A stretch of 64,000 bases of DNA from Fibrobacter sp. UWH6 (GTDB taxonomy: Bacteria > Fibrobacterota > Fibrobacteria > Fibrobacterales > Fibrobacteraceae): the NCBI RefSeq assembly GCF_900142465.1, contig NZ_FRAX01000002.1, positions 186,001 to 250,000 of the forward strand, given 5' to 3'. The translations under genes and the position numbers were made by a program. The notes beneath the pieces are model-generated. The model saw only the letters and a program-made list of their open reading frames with translations. It did not search any database and was not told where the DNA came from. Positions 7,736 through 16,667 of this stretch are shown one piece after another (within the stretch, counting starts at the first letter, position 1; each line of letters begins with the position of its first letter).

Positions 7736-10183
7736 TTAGAAAGAATAATTGCCGACACGGATAAAGTAACTGTAATCCGACAGATTCCTCAACTCTTTAA
7801 ACGAATCCTTGTCAACAATTCTATTCAATCCCATATACAGGACCATTGACTTGTAGACGAACCTTACCGCAGGTTCAACCACAAACTTATCTACATCAAG
7901 TTCTGCCAAGGGGCTGTCTTCAAAGTCATGGTAATAAGCAGCAAAAATCCAGGCACCTAGATGTTTTCCATGGACTCCACCATTAGCTCGCAACATACCA
8001 TATTCGTGGGAAGACAACTCACGGTTATACCATTCCGTCGACCAAGGGGTTGCCTGAGCATGCAGACGGTAAGCCAAATCCAGCGGGCCGCATTCGAACG
8101 ACTTGGGGGAAACATAGCCGAAACCATCTTCGTGATAGCGTTCAATTCCACCGGCAACACCAATACCCAGCGATACGTTGGGGTGAGGCGAATAGACCAG
8201 GCGACCATCAACAAGAATCTTCCAATAGATCGGCACAAGGTCCATGATGTCAAATCGATAACCGATAGATTCCATACCAGCCATCACATCAACACCGGCA
8301 CCATCTTCAGCAAACCACCCAGATTCACCAGACGATTCATAAGAGTAATGAAGCATGGGAGAAACCGGGTATGTTACGACTTCACCATTTCTATAATGCA
8401 AGGTGTCCAGCTCATAGGTCCTGCTTCCAAAAAGAAATTCTGCAGCAATCTTCTGGCGAGAATCTATTTCGTAATACATGGACAAGTTCAGATCCATACG
8501 TTCTTCATGGCCGACTTTTAAATTCCAGGGAAGACTGTTGTAATATGACCGCAGCGGTTGCAATCTAAGGAAAGCGAAATCCAGAGAAACGCCCCAACCG
8601 AGTCCCAACAATTTGGAAATATCAAGACGAGGCATCACACCATAGGAATTTCCACCCCAGAATCCAGCCAGAGTCAATTGCAGTTCCACATGATCAACAT
8701 AGCGAACAGAGCCTTCGGCATAGGCTTGGGGGCCAACTACGTTCGAGCCAAAACCGCCCACAGCAAGATCAAAAGTCGGATGCGATACCGTCTCTACAAA
8801 CAGATCCCCCGTTGCACCCATAAAGAAATCCAACGAGTCATAAGCCGGATTTTTCAGAATAGCTCCGGCAAAATCACGAGGGCCAGCCAAACCCGTATCC
8901 GCCTCGTTCCAGTAAGACCGCACAGCTGCATGAATAGACGAACGTAAACTGTCTAGCGACGGAGAAAAACGGAACCAGGATTTTGCAGCCGGTCTACGTC
9001 CATTCCCATAATCCACCTTGCGGGAGGACAACGCCGGGTGAGAAGTACGTCGCTGTTCTACGGCAGAAAAACCCGCCTGAATCCAGGCATTACGAGAAGT
9101 GTCAGAAATGGCATGGGAGCGAATTATCACCCCCGGCTGATTGGACAGCTGCGCAGATTCCATCTTACGAAGCAACCGATTCCGCACATCTCCGACAGGG
9201 GGATTTCTAAGAGGATCCGCAACAACGATAATAGACAATTCATCTAACCGATCTTCTGCAGGCAAGGCGTAAAACGGACAAAGTTCACCGGAAGCCCGCT
9301 TAACAGAAACATCACCATCGTTCCACCACAACGGCAGGGACTTTATGATTTCATCAACAGAACCCGAACGAAATTCCGCCGTGGCGTTCTCATCGCAACC
9401 CACCAGCGAAAACGGGCGTGCATATTGAATCGGCTGTCGATACAGACTTTCCTGAAACCTCAACTTGGCCAAAGCTCGTCCAGAAGGAACGGAGTCTCTC
9501 ACAAGGGGCTTTCTATTTTGAACAAGGTGACCGTCATCAGTCCTTGAAACAGAAAATCTTTTTCTCAACGAAGGAATTCCATCTTCCGACAAGGCCCATT
9601 CAAAAGCGTCACCACCTTCCTGCGAAAGGCCGGCGGTTTCCGCAGTCAAATTACGTCCCACATAAGGAGCGATGGTAGAGTCCAGCATGATTCTCTGGAT
9701 TTCATCTGGAGACACCCCCTTCGCCCACAGGGCACCAACCCAGGCGCCCCATGACGTAGCCACGACAGAATCCACAGGAATTCCAAATTCTTCTATAGCA
9801 TACAGAACACCTAGATGATACCAGGGAGAATGATCTCCACCTCCTAAATACAATACATTCTTGACCGTTTTAGGCAACGCCGGAGTCACCACTGCAGAAG
9901 AATCATTCACAATGGAGGCAGACGAAACAGAATCAGACGAAACCGGGCCCGCCAAAGCCGAATCCGTCGCAACGGAATCCATGACCGCGGAACCACGGGA
10001 AACAGAATCTACGGAAGAGGAATCCGTAAGAGCCATTTCCTGTGTTTCATCAAAAGGTAGCACGCCTTCCTGAGCGAAAGCTTCCGCTCCACCCCAAAAG
10101 GACAACGACAAAAAGGCGGCAATAAATGCCGCCCCGTTTAAAGAGCAGAATGCGTTAAGCCATGCGCGCAGGGTTAGCCGCAT
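7736..10183 (-). CDS. Patatin-like phospholipase with C-terminal outer-membrane barrel
   Basis: 815 residues. An N-terminal signal segment (about 1-38) is followed by a low-complexity Asp/Ser/Val stretch (50-98) and a patatin-like alpha/beta domain: glycine-rich oxyanion loop YLGGGDHSPWYHLGVL (112-127), nucleophile elbow ATSWG (Ser144; first Gly of GxSxG replaced by Ala), and a possible dyad Asp in WWNDGD. The C-terminal half looks like a beta-barrel ending in Phe, as in surface-antigen/BamA-like domains of PlpD-type proteins. It is probably an outer-membrane lipase or esterase. The start at 10183 lies inside the preceding gene but follows a near-perfect SD (AGAGGAGG, 8 bp away). It is last in a six-gene operon with an ABC exporter and two degenerate PilT-like ATPases. 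Confidence 0.85.
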   Translation of the reverse strand: MRLTLRAWLNAFCSLNGAAFIAAFLSLSFWGGAEAFAQEGVLPFDETQEMALTDSSSVDSVSRGSAVMDSVATDSALAGPVSSDSVSSASIVNDSSAVVTPALPKTVKNVLYLGGGDHSPWYHLGVLYAIEEFGIPVDSVVATSWGAWVGALWAKGVSPDEIQRIMLDSTIAPYVGRNLTAETAGLSQEGGDAFEWALSEDGIPSLRKRFSVSRTDDGHLVQNRKPLVRDSVPSGRALAKLRFQESLYRQPIQYARPFSLVGCDENATAEFRSGSVDEIIKSLPLWWNDGDVSVKRASGELCPFYALPAEDRLDELSIIVVADPLRNPPVGDVRNRLLRKMESAQLSNQPGVIIRSHAISDTSRNAWIQAGFSAVEQRRTSHPALSSRKVDYGNGRRPAAKSWFRFSPSLDSLRSSIHAAVRSYWNEADTGLAGPRDFAGAILKNPAYDSLDFFMGATGDLFVETVSHPTFDLAVGGFGSNVVGPQAYAEGSVRYVDHVELQLTLAGFWGGNSYGVMPRLDISKLLGLGWGVSLDFAFLRLQPLRSYYNSLPWNLKVGHEERMDLNLSMYYEIDSRQKIAAEFLFGSRTYELDTLHYRNGEVVTYPVSPMLHYSYESSGESGWFAEDGAGVDVMAGMESIGYRFDIMDLVPIYWKILVDGRLVYSPHPNVSLGIGVAGGIERYHEDGFGYVSPKSFECGPLDLAYRLHAQATPWSTEWYNRELSSHEYGMLRANGGVHGKHLGAWIFAAYYHDFEDSPLAELDVDKFVVEPAVRFVYKSMVLYMGLNRIVDKDSFKELRNLSDYSYFIRVGNYSF

Positions 10184-11159
10184 ACTTAGCAGCCTCCTCT
10201 TGCGTTACATAACCGGCTTTTACTAATTCCACAAGGCAGTCATCCATCAACAACATGCCGTCGGCGGCAGAGGCCGCAATAATCGAGGGCAGGGTATAAT
10301 GTTCGCCATTACGGATTCTTGATGCCACGTTCTGAGTACCGTAAAGAATTTCCCATGCAGGAACAGCACCATTACCTTCTGCGGCAGGAACAAGACGTTG
10401 CACGACAACGGCCTTGAGAACCGAAGCCAACATGTTACGAGCCAACCCGCGATTTTCCGGAGTTTCCGAAGAAAGCAGAGCCTCCAGCACGCCAACCGTA
10501 TTGCCCGCAGAAACATTAAGGACAACCAGGGCGCCGGCTTCCGCAGCTTTCAGAATAGGAATCAAGGACATGCCTTCAAAATCCCCAAGCCAAATCAAAT
10601 CAGTGCCGCTACGAAGTGCCTGGGCAATCTTGCTCTGGACATCACCTCGGGAGTCTTCAAGCACAAGGCTGTCGCCTCTTTTTACCTTCAGCTCTTCCTT
10701 GGGATTCAAAAGGCTAACACGCAAAATTTTGGATTGGCACAAGGCAGACACATAAGCGGTAGCTGTAGTTGTCTTGCCGCTACAGGCGGGACCGCCAAAC
10801 ACAACAAGACCGCCACTCAAGCTGAGAAGGCTAGACAGCATTTCAGGAACGCCAAGGGCAGAAAAATCCGGGCAATCCTCAAGAACGGGGCGGAACACCG
10901 CCGTATTCCCGAGAGCGGCACGGCAGTAGCGAACTCTCCAGCGGGAATTGCACCAGGGGCCACCAAGAATCATTCCGGACTCTCCGTCCATAGATCCCAA
11001 AAATTTTCTAAGCGTTCCAAATTCCGTTGCCGGAGCATCGGGAATGGCACAAACCTTGCCAGCCAGGCGAACCGCAGCAGGAGCACCTTCGGTAACAATC
11101 ACTTCACTAGCTCCGACCTGCAGAGCGTAATCCAACAGAGAATCAATTTCTGTAGCCAT
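10155..11159 (-). CDS. Degenerate PilT-like ATPase (short paralogue)
   Basis: 334 residues with PilT architecture: an N-terminal PAS-like part (about 1-105) and a RecA-like core. Walker A is intact (GGPACSGKT, 122-130, Lys129), but other catalytic boxes are changed relative to true PilT: no EDPIE Asp box, Walker B GEMRD replaced by GDFEG, and HTN of the His box replaced by SAG. It may bind nucleotide with weak or no turnover. ATG at 11159 is chosen because GGAGG lies 6 bp upstream; a GTG one codon earlier is too close. It follows its longer paralogue by 12 bp and overlaps the patatin gene by 29 bp. A canonical PilT is encoded separately at 26761-27828. Confidence 0.8.
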   Translation of the reverse strand: MATEIDSLLDYALQVGASEVIVTEGAPAAVRLAGKVCAIPDAPATEFGTLRKFLGSMDGESGMILGGPWCNSRWRVRYCRAALGNTAVFRPVLEDCPDFSALGVPEMLSSLLSLSGGLVVFGGPACSGKTTTATAYVSALCQSKILRVSLLNPKEELKVKRGDSLVLEDSRGDVQSKIAQALRSGTDLIWLGDFEGMSLIPILKAAEAGALVVLNVSAGNTVGVLEALLSSETPENRGLARNMLASVLKAVVVQRLVPAAEGNGAVPAWEILYGTQNVASRIRNGEHYTLPSIIAASAADGMLLMDDCLVELVKAGYVTQEEAAKYAANPARMA

Positions 11160-11171
11160 CACAAACCTCCA

Positions 11172-12782
11172 TTAATTTGTCGGACGATAAGAAGCGAAAC
11201 GACGACTATCGCAAGCACGTTTCCAAGCTTCTGCACCTTCAATGTAACCAGATTCAACGCACTTCTGCAAGGAATCATCCAAGGTAATACCCTGATCCTT
11301 CTGGCTCGAGATTGCCGCAGCCACCTGAGACACATCACCACGGCGTAACAAGTTGGCCATGGGAGAAGTCATCTTCATCGCTTCTGCAGCCAGGATCAAG
11401 CCCTGATTCTGGACGATGGGAATCAAGTGCTGAACGATAACACCCTTAAGCTGGTCAGCCAGAGTATTGGCAAAAGCAGTACGGTTGCTTTCGGGAACAG
11501 AAGACAGTAATCGAGAAAGCAGGGCGTGTACATTATTGCCATCCGTTACGGCAAACACCAGAGCGCCAGAATTAGAGGCACGCAACAGCAAGTCCAGTTC
11601 CTCGGCTGTTTCCAGGTGATCAAATAAAATTACATCGGCACCGCTGGCCATGGCGAGTTCAACGCCTTCAATACCAGAACGCACATGGAGTCCCACTTCA
11701 CGTTGAGCGATGGCACCACGAGGATTCTCCAGGAGACGTTCAATGGGCTTTTCAATCGTCTGGATGTATACATCACGGTTTGCGGCAATAGTCGACGCAA
11801 AAGTCGTCATGGTCGTGGAACGACCACTTGCTGCAGGGCCCGCAATCAAGACAAGACCGCTTGTCAAATCCGCAAACTGGTTACAGAATGCCGGCAGATA
11901 CAAATTCTCAAGGCTTGCAACTTCCGAGGGAATCACGCGAATGGAAATGCTAGGCGTGGTTCCGTTCCAGGTAACCGTAATGCGGGCTCGACCAGCACCC
12001 GCAAGACCAATAGTCTTGCTGAAGTTCTTGCCGACAATAATCTTGTAACCGTCAGAGAAACCCACAACAGCTTCATTCAGGCGGTCGTTGATGCGATCCA
12101 GATCCAGAACAGCTTCCGACGCAACGAACAGCCCACCGGATTGACGCATCACAACGGGACGGTTTGCAAACAGGTAAATATCCGTCGCATTAAACTTTCG
12201 GGCGAACGCAATCAGCTGAGACAAATTCGTCATTGGACGGATGGTCTCGGGAGCTTCAACTGCCTTACCCTCTCCAGTAGCCACGGCAAAACGAGCCGGC
12301 AACTTGCCATCATCCTCATCTTCGGCATTTTCATCATATTCTGTCTGAACCTGCACCGTGCTGATACTAGTAGCCTCAAGCCCCGTCACAGTCTCCACTT
12401 CCATATTGGTCGTAGAAGTCGTTTCTCCGTAAGGATTATTGCCTTCAATCTGAAGACCACCGGCATCATCCGAGGCAGAAGCTGAAGATTCACCAGGCTT
12501 CGAAGCCATAGTCCGCATAGACGGTGCGGAAACCTTCGCCGAGGTTGAAGATGCGGGAGCTTCCGCAGCAGGCGCAGCAGCATTTTCGGCAGCAGCCTTG
12601 GCTTCCAAATTCTTGACGAAGGCCAAAAGTTTGATGTACACAGGAGGCTGTAATACCCCGGCATCAACCAATACCTGGCCAATATCCTTCTTGTCTGTAA
12701 TTTCGCCCCAATGGGCCTGAATCTGAGCCTCGGACACCACCTTATTGTGAACGAGGACCTTTGCCATATACTGATTTCTCAT
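11172..12782 (-). CDS. Degenerate PilT/PilB-like ATPase with N-terminal extension and Arg in Walker A
   Basis: 536 residues: a short helical N-domain resembling T2SSE_N/MshEN (about 6-60), a long Ala/Ser/Glu-rich linker (60-180), a PilT-like PAS domain (about 185-300) and a RecA-like core. Walker A reads GPAASGRS (315-322), so the catalytic Lys is Arg321. The Asp box is EKPIE instead of EDPIE, Walker B is LFDHLE rather than GEMRD, and the His box has no His. I infer a pseudo-ATPase, perhaps a structural or regulatory partner of the next gene's product. It overlaps the ABC permease stop by 4 bp (ATGA) and has GAGGGAT upstream. Compared with canonical PilT (about 350 residues) it is much longer at the N-terminus. 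Confidence 0.8.
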   Translation of the reverse strand: MRNQYMAKVLVHNKVVSEAQIQAHWGEITDKKDIGQVLVDAGVLQPPVYIKLLAFVKNLEAKAAAENAAAPAAEAPASSTSAKVSAPSMRTMASKPGESSASASDDAGGLQIEGNNPYGETTSTTNMEVETVTGLEATSISTVQVQTEYDENAEDEDDGKLPARFAVATGEGKAVEAPETIRPMTNLSQLIAFARKFNATDIYLFANRPVVMRQSGGLFVASEAVLDLDRINDRLNEAVVGFSDGYKIIVGKNFSKTIGLAGAGRARITVTWNGTTPSISIRVIPSEVASLENLYLPAFCNQFADLTSGLVLIAGPAASGRSTTMTTFASTIAANRDVYIQTIEKPIERLLENPRGAIAQREVGLHVRSGIEGVELAMASGADVILFDHLETAEELDLLLRASNSGALVFAVTDGNNVHALLSRLLSSVPESNRTAFANTLADQLKGVIVQHLIPIVQNQGLILAAEAMKMTSPMANLLRRGDVSQVAAAISSQKDQGITLDDSLQKCVESGYIEGAEAWKRACDSRRFASYRPTN

Positions 12783-13588
12783 AGGAAATCCCTCCGGCTA
12801 AACCACCAGCTAGCGATGGCCAAGAAAACACCCACATAGCCAACGGCGTACACAGAATTCCAGAATACATACATATCCGGAAGAGCCACGCCATGAACCA
12901 CGTAACTTGTAACATTATAACGATAAAGGCCCGGGAAAACCGCGTGAATGACAACGGCAGCCTTTTCGAAAACTGCAGTAGAAGCCCCACTCATCTCGCC
13001 CATACGGCTAGCAAAGCGGACCTGTTCCAAAAGCTGATTGCTCAAGTGTCCCGCAAAATAGACACCCAGGGTAAACAGGGCGCTAAGCACAGTGCTGCTA
13101 AAGCTGCTGAACAACAAGGCCACCGCAATGACCACAGCCATCTCGCAGAAAATCAGGTAGATCGCAGTAAGCAGACTCAAAGTCGGCTCAGACCCGGTAG
13201 CCAGAAGCATCAGATAATAAATGCAAGTCAGGAGAGCCAGATGCACAGCCACCACAGCCAGCAGCCCAAAGTACTTGCCAACAATAAAGGAAGCTCGACT
13301 AATGGGCTTAGACAACAAGGTCAACACCGTACGTCCCTTGATTTCCTTCTGCACCAGGCTGATACCCACAAAAATGGAAATCAGGAGACCAGAAAGGCTC
13401 ATAACAGAAAGGGTTGTAGACTTGATCACGTAAGAGCGGTCAAAAACAGACCATTCACCAAGCACAATGCTGAACAAAGTGAGCGCGATAGCCAAGAAAC
13501 CGATATTATAAAGAATCTTGTCGCGAATGGATTCGCGGAAGGTATTGAGGGCAATAACGCCAATATGCTTAAACGTCTGCACGGGCAA
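12779..13588 (-). CDS. ABC-2 type transporter permease
   Basis: 269-residue inner-membrane protein with about six hydrophobic segments and an N-terminal cytoplasmic start FKHIGVIALNTFRESIRDK, typical of ABC-2/NatB-like permeases (exporters, including GldF-type proteins). The segment VQKEIKGRTVLTLLSKPISRASFIVGKY is the usual cytosolic coupling region. It overlaps the ATPase gene by 20 bp upstream and the pilT-like gene by 4 bp downstream, so all are coupled. Substrate is unknown. Confidence 0.9.
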   Translation of the reverse strand: MPVQTFKHIGVIALNTFRESIRDKILYNIGFLAIALTLFSIVLGEWSVFDRSYVIKSTTLSVMSLSGLLISIFVGISLVQKEIKGRTVLTLLSKPISRASFIVGKYFGLLAVVAVHLALLTCIYYLMLLATGSEPTLSLLTAIYLIFCEMAVVIAVALLFSSFSSTVLSALFTLGVYFAGHLSNQLLEQVRFASRMGEMSGASTAVFEKAAVVIHAVFPGLYRYNVTSYVVHGVALPDMYVFWNSVYAVGYVGVFLAIASWWFSRRDFL

Positions 13589-14480
13589 TCTCCTCTGTCA
13601 AAATATCTTCAAGACTGGGGCGCTTGTGTTCCATGCGTTCCACAGCGATTCCCTTTTCTAGGCAGTAGCGCAAGAGGCGATCACGAGCGGCCTCATCAGC
13701 ACAAATGCATTCCTGAGGATGACCTGCAGGGGTTACGCCCTCGGGCAACTCCGACTGGAGGATACCCTGACGGGTACGAACGTGGTATTCAACGCCGCAA
13801 GATTCCGTAATCTCGTCTACGGTACCTTCACGAACAATCTTACCATCTACAATCATGGCCACACGATGGCTGATACTTTCCACATCGCTGAGCAAGTGGC
13901 TGGAGTAGAAAATCGTTACCCCATCCTGGTTCAGCTGCTGGATTGCACCACGAACGTCACGACGGCCCATAGGATCGAGGCCGCTCATAGGTTCGTCCAG
14001 AATCAAAAGTTTGGGCTTACCGAGAATAGCCTGGGCAATTCCTACGCGCTGCATCATACCCTTTGAATATGAACGGAGGCGGCGGTCAATCCAGTCCTTG
14101 TCGGCATGCAAAAGTTCCAAGGCCCACTGAATACGCTTATCCAGTTCAACCCCATCCAGACCAACAAGCTTGCCATAGAACTTCAGAAGTTCTCGTCCAG
14201 TCAAGTAATCATAAAAATACGGCTGTTCAGGAGAATAGCCCAAAAAGGTACGACTCTTTACATCGCGGGGGCTAATACCGTTCACCAGCACCGTTCCGGA
14301 ATCAAAATTCAAAAGACCGGTCAGCACCTTGATGGTGGTAGACTTTCCGGCACCGTTAGGGCCAATAAAACCATAAATTTGACCCGGTTCCACAGAAAAG
14401 CTCACGTCCTTAAGGGCGAGCTTCGGTTTCATCAAGAAACCACTGCGGTAGGTCTTGTGCAAATTCTCAATTTTTATCAT
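13569..14480 (-). CDS. ABC transporter ATP-binding protein
   Basis: 303 residues. Walker A GPNGAGKST, Q-loop region LGYSPEQPYFYDYLTGRE, a variant signature YSKGMMQRVG in place of LSGGQ, Walker B LLILDEPMSGLDP and an H-loop (SSHLLSD) are all visible, so it should hydrolyse ATP. A C-terminal extension of about 70 residues is seen in drug and NatA-like exporters. It pairs with the overlapping ABC-2 permease. The start at 14480 is 12 bp after the stop of the small membrane protein. Exported substrate is unknown. Confidence 0.94.
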   Translation of the reverse strand: MIKIENLHKTYRSGFLMKPKLALKDVSFSVEPGQIYGFIGPNGAGKSTTIKVLTGLLNFDSGTVLVNGISPRDVKSRTFLGYSPEQPYFYDYLTGRELLKFYGKLVGLDGVELDKRIQWALELLHADKDWIDRRLRSYSKGMMQRVGIAQAILGKPKLLILDEPMSGLDPMGRRDVRGAIQQLNQDGVTIFYSSHLLSDVESISHRVAMIVDGKIVREGTVDEITESCGVEYHVRTRQGILQSELPEGVTPAGHPQECICADEAARDRLLRYCLEKGIAVERMEHKRPSLEDILTEEIARADV

Positions 14481-14492
14481 AAAAATCTCAAT

Positions 14493-14756
14493 CTAGTCTC
14501 GGGGACCAAAAGCCTTTTCTTCGGCCTCTTCAATCATGCGGCGACGTCGCTCCGCCTTTTCCTTCTTATTGATGACGAAATAAATGGCAGCACCAACAAG
14601 ATATACCACAACGCCAGAATAGAAAATAGGATTGATCGACTGACCTTCAAGGCCAGGAAACAAATTCAAAATTACACTATGCCCAAACAGGCTTAGCAGT
14701 ACAAACACGATGCCAAGTCCACGAAGTACATAGGTCGCAATCACAATTTTTCGCAT
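14493..14756 (-). CDS. Small membrane protein, two helices and a charged tail
   Basis: 87 residues with two predicted membrane helices (about 5-30 and 42-62) and a highly charged C-terminal tail (KKEKAERRRRMIEEAEEKAF), likely an alpha-helix in the cytoplasm. I do not recognise a family. GAGG precedes the ATG. It is first in the operon that continues with the ABC ATPase 12 bp downstream, suggesting a role linked to that exporter. Confidence 0.7.
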   Translation of the reverse strand: MRKIVIATYVLRGLGIVFVLLSLFGHSVILNLFPGLEGQSINPIFYSGVVVYLVGAAIYFVINKKEKAERRRRMIEEAEEKAFGPRD

Positions 14757-14805
14757 TTTAACCTCAATAACACCGCAATTTGCTTGCGGCTCTTTTCTTC
14801 CTTGA

Positions 14806-14834
14806 AAAATACACTTTTAAAAAAAGGATTGCAA
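14806..14834 (-). promoter_or_regulatory. Candidate promoter of the six-gene ABC/PilT-like/patatin operon
   Basis: On the minus strand TTGCAA (14829-14834), a 17-bp spacer and TATTTT (14806-14811) lie 50 bp upstream of the first start codon. The match to the sigma-70 consensus is moderate. Confidence 0.4.
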
Positions 14835-14885
14835 ACGAGAACATCCCTGAAATATGGGGAAATCGGGCAAAAAACTGCAAACTGG

Positions 14886-14920
14886 ATAAAAATCCCCGGT
14901 CTGCCGCGAGACCGGGGATT
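14886..14920 (-). terminator. Rho-independent terminator of the AspT/YidE-type transporter gene
   Basis: A perfect 12-bp stem, AATCCCCGGTCT with AGACCGGGGATT (14891-14920), has a 6-nt loop and is followed on the minus strand by TTTTTA. Confidence 0.88.
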
Positions 14921-14966
14921 AAGGGTTTCGATTGGAGGAGAACAAAGAACCTGTTTTCTAGATCCG

Positions 14967-16634
14967 TCACACGACGCTATAGAGAATAATGGCAAGTACC
15001 TGGCCACTCAAAATACGGAGCAGCATTGTTAACGGATACACAGAAGCATAGCCCACATTTACAGCTTCACTTCCAGAAAGGCCATTGGCAAAGGCAAGTG
15101 CCGGAGGATCGGTCATGGAACCAGCGATGGCACCGCACAGGCTCAGGTAATTTACCTTGAAAACCAGCTTGCCCACAATACCCGCAACCATCAAGGGGAT
15201 AAAGGTTATAAGTGCGGCAAGTCCCATGTAGTAAAAACCATCTCCCTTCAGTAACACGTCAAAGAACTTGATACCGGCATTGAGACCGACGCAAGTCAAG
15301 AACAAAGTAATACCAAGTTCTCGAAGCATCAAGTTTGCGCTTGCCGCCATAAAGAAATTCAGAGGGCCAATCTTACGAACTCGGGAAAGGATGATGGCAA
15401 TAACCAGCGGGCCACCAGCAAGACCAAGTTTCAGCGGGGTCGGCATTCCAGGAATGGTCAGGGGAATAGATCCAACGATAATTCCCAGGAAAATTCCAAC
15501 GAAGGCGGGAATAATTTCGGGATGTTCAAGAGCCTTCAGGGAATCACCCAGGAGCTTTGCTGCAGCATCTATACTTTCGCGAGGACCGACAACAAGAATC
15601 TTATCGGCAAATTTCAGACGGAGATCCAGACGACCCGTAAACTTGAATTCACCACGCACGACACGGCTTGCAGTCACACCGAAACGTTCAAGAGCCAGTT
15701 CGCCCAAAGATTTGCCCAGGACTTTCTTATTGGTCACAAGGATGCTTCGAGTTTCAAACTTGGAATCGTTTTCGGTAATCGGCTTCGACAGGCGGGTACC
15801 GATAATCTTTTCCATTTCGGCAACTGCTTCAGGGAAGCCCACAATGTGGAGGCAGTCGCCCTGCTGCAATTCCACCTTACCGTCGGGCATAGAAACATTG
15901 CCGTCGCGAAGGAGACGGGTAATAACAACGCCACTGGAGCGGATTCCCGGAATTTCCTTAATCTTGGAACCCAACAGATTCTTGTTATCCAGAGAAAGGC
16001 TGCAAGAAACGATATCCTTGCGGGTCGCTGCGATTTCAGAAGCATAATCATCTGCAGACTTTTGCGGATCCTGTCTGAAGAAGATTCGAATAAGAATCAT
16101 GACCAGAATGATTCCGAGAACGCCAAACGGATATGCAACAGCGTACCCAATGCCCGTCAGGGATGTGTCTGCCCCGGCCGCGACAAAGGCTGAATTTGCG
16201 GCTCCTAGGGAAGGCGTATTTGTGACTGCGCCACAAAGCATTCCAATGAGCACGGGTACGTTGTTATGCATATCCGTAAAGAAGTAAAGGCAGAGGGTGA
16301 CAATCACACCCATAAGCACAACGCTTACCGCCAAAATGTTAAGTACAAGGCCGTGGCGGCGGATGGAGTCAATAAAACCAGGCCCCACCTGCATACCAAT
16401 GGTGTAGACAAAAAGAATCAAGCCAAATTCCTGCATGAAGTGCAGAACATTCGGTTCAATGCGCAAGCCCACATGGCCCATCAAGATACCGACAAACAGG
16501 GCTCCCGCGCCGCCCAGGCTAACACCCTTGACCTTGATCTTTCCGATCATAAGGCCCACGGCAGCGGTGAAAGAGAGCACAACAACCTGCTGCGCTACAG
16601 AAGTACCGATAAAGAGATTAATTAGCCATTCCAT
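14967..16634 (-). CDS. AspT/YidE/YbjL-type putative antiporter with two TrkA-C (RCK_C) domains
   Basis: 555 residues: five or six N-terminal membrane segments, a central soluble part with two RCK_C-like domains (about 200-365), then a second membrane block. This duplicated layout is diagnostic of the aspartate:alanine exchanger superfamily (YidE, YbjL, AspT). Conserved features are GLILFVYTIGMQVGPGF in the first half and GLNAGIKFFDVL in the second. The soluble domains suggest gating by a small ligand. Exchanged substrates cannot be inferred; Fibrobacter is a succinate producer, but a dicarboxylate role would be guesswork. Monocistronic with a strong terminator. Confidence 0.9.
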   Translation of the reverse strand: MEWLINLFIGTSVAQQVVVLSFTAAVGLMIGKIKVKGVSLGGAGALFVGILMGHVGLRIEPNVLHFMQEFGLILFVYTIGMQVGPGFIDSIRRHGLVLNILAVSVVLMGVIVTLCLYFFTDMHNNVPVLIGMLCGAVTNTPSLGAANSAFVAAGADTSLTGIGYAVAYPFGVLGIILVMILIRIFFRQDPQKSADDYASEIAATRKDIVSCSLSLDNKNLLGSKIKEIPGIRSSGVVITRLLRDGNVSMPDGKVELQQGDCLHIVGFPEAVAEMEKIIGTRLSKPITENDSKFETRSILVTNKKVLGKSLGELALERFGVTASRVVRGEFKFTGRLDLRLKFADKILVVGPRESIDAAAKLLGDSLKALEHPEIIPAFVGIFLGIIVGSIPLTIPGMPTPLKLGLAGGPLVIAIILSRVRKIGPLNFFMAASANLMLRELGITLFLTCVGLNAGIKFFDVLLKGDGFYYMGLAALITFIPLMVAGIVGKLVFKVNYLSLCGAIAGSMTDPPALAFANGLSGSEAVNVGYASVYPLTMLLRILSGQVLAIILYSVV

Positions 16635-16667
16635 ATGTTTGATTGTATATTGATAAATGTTTAAGTG

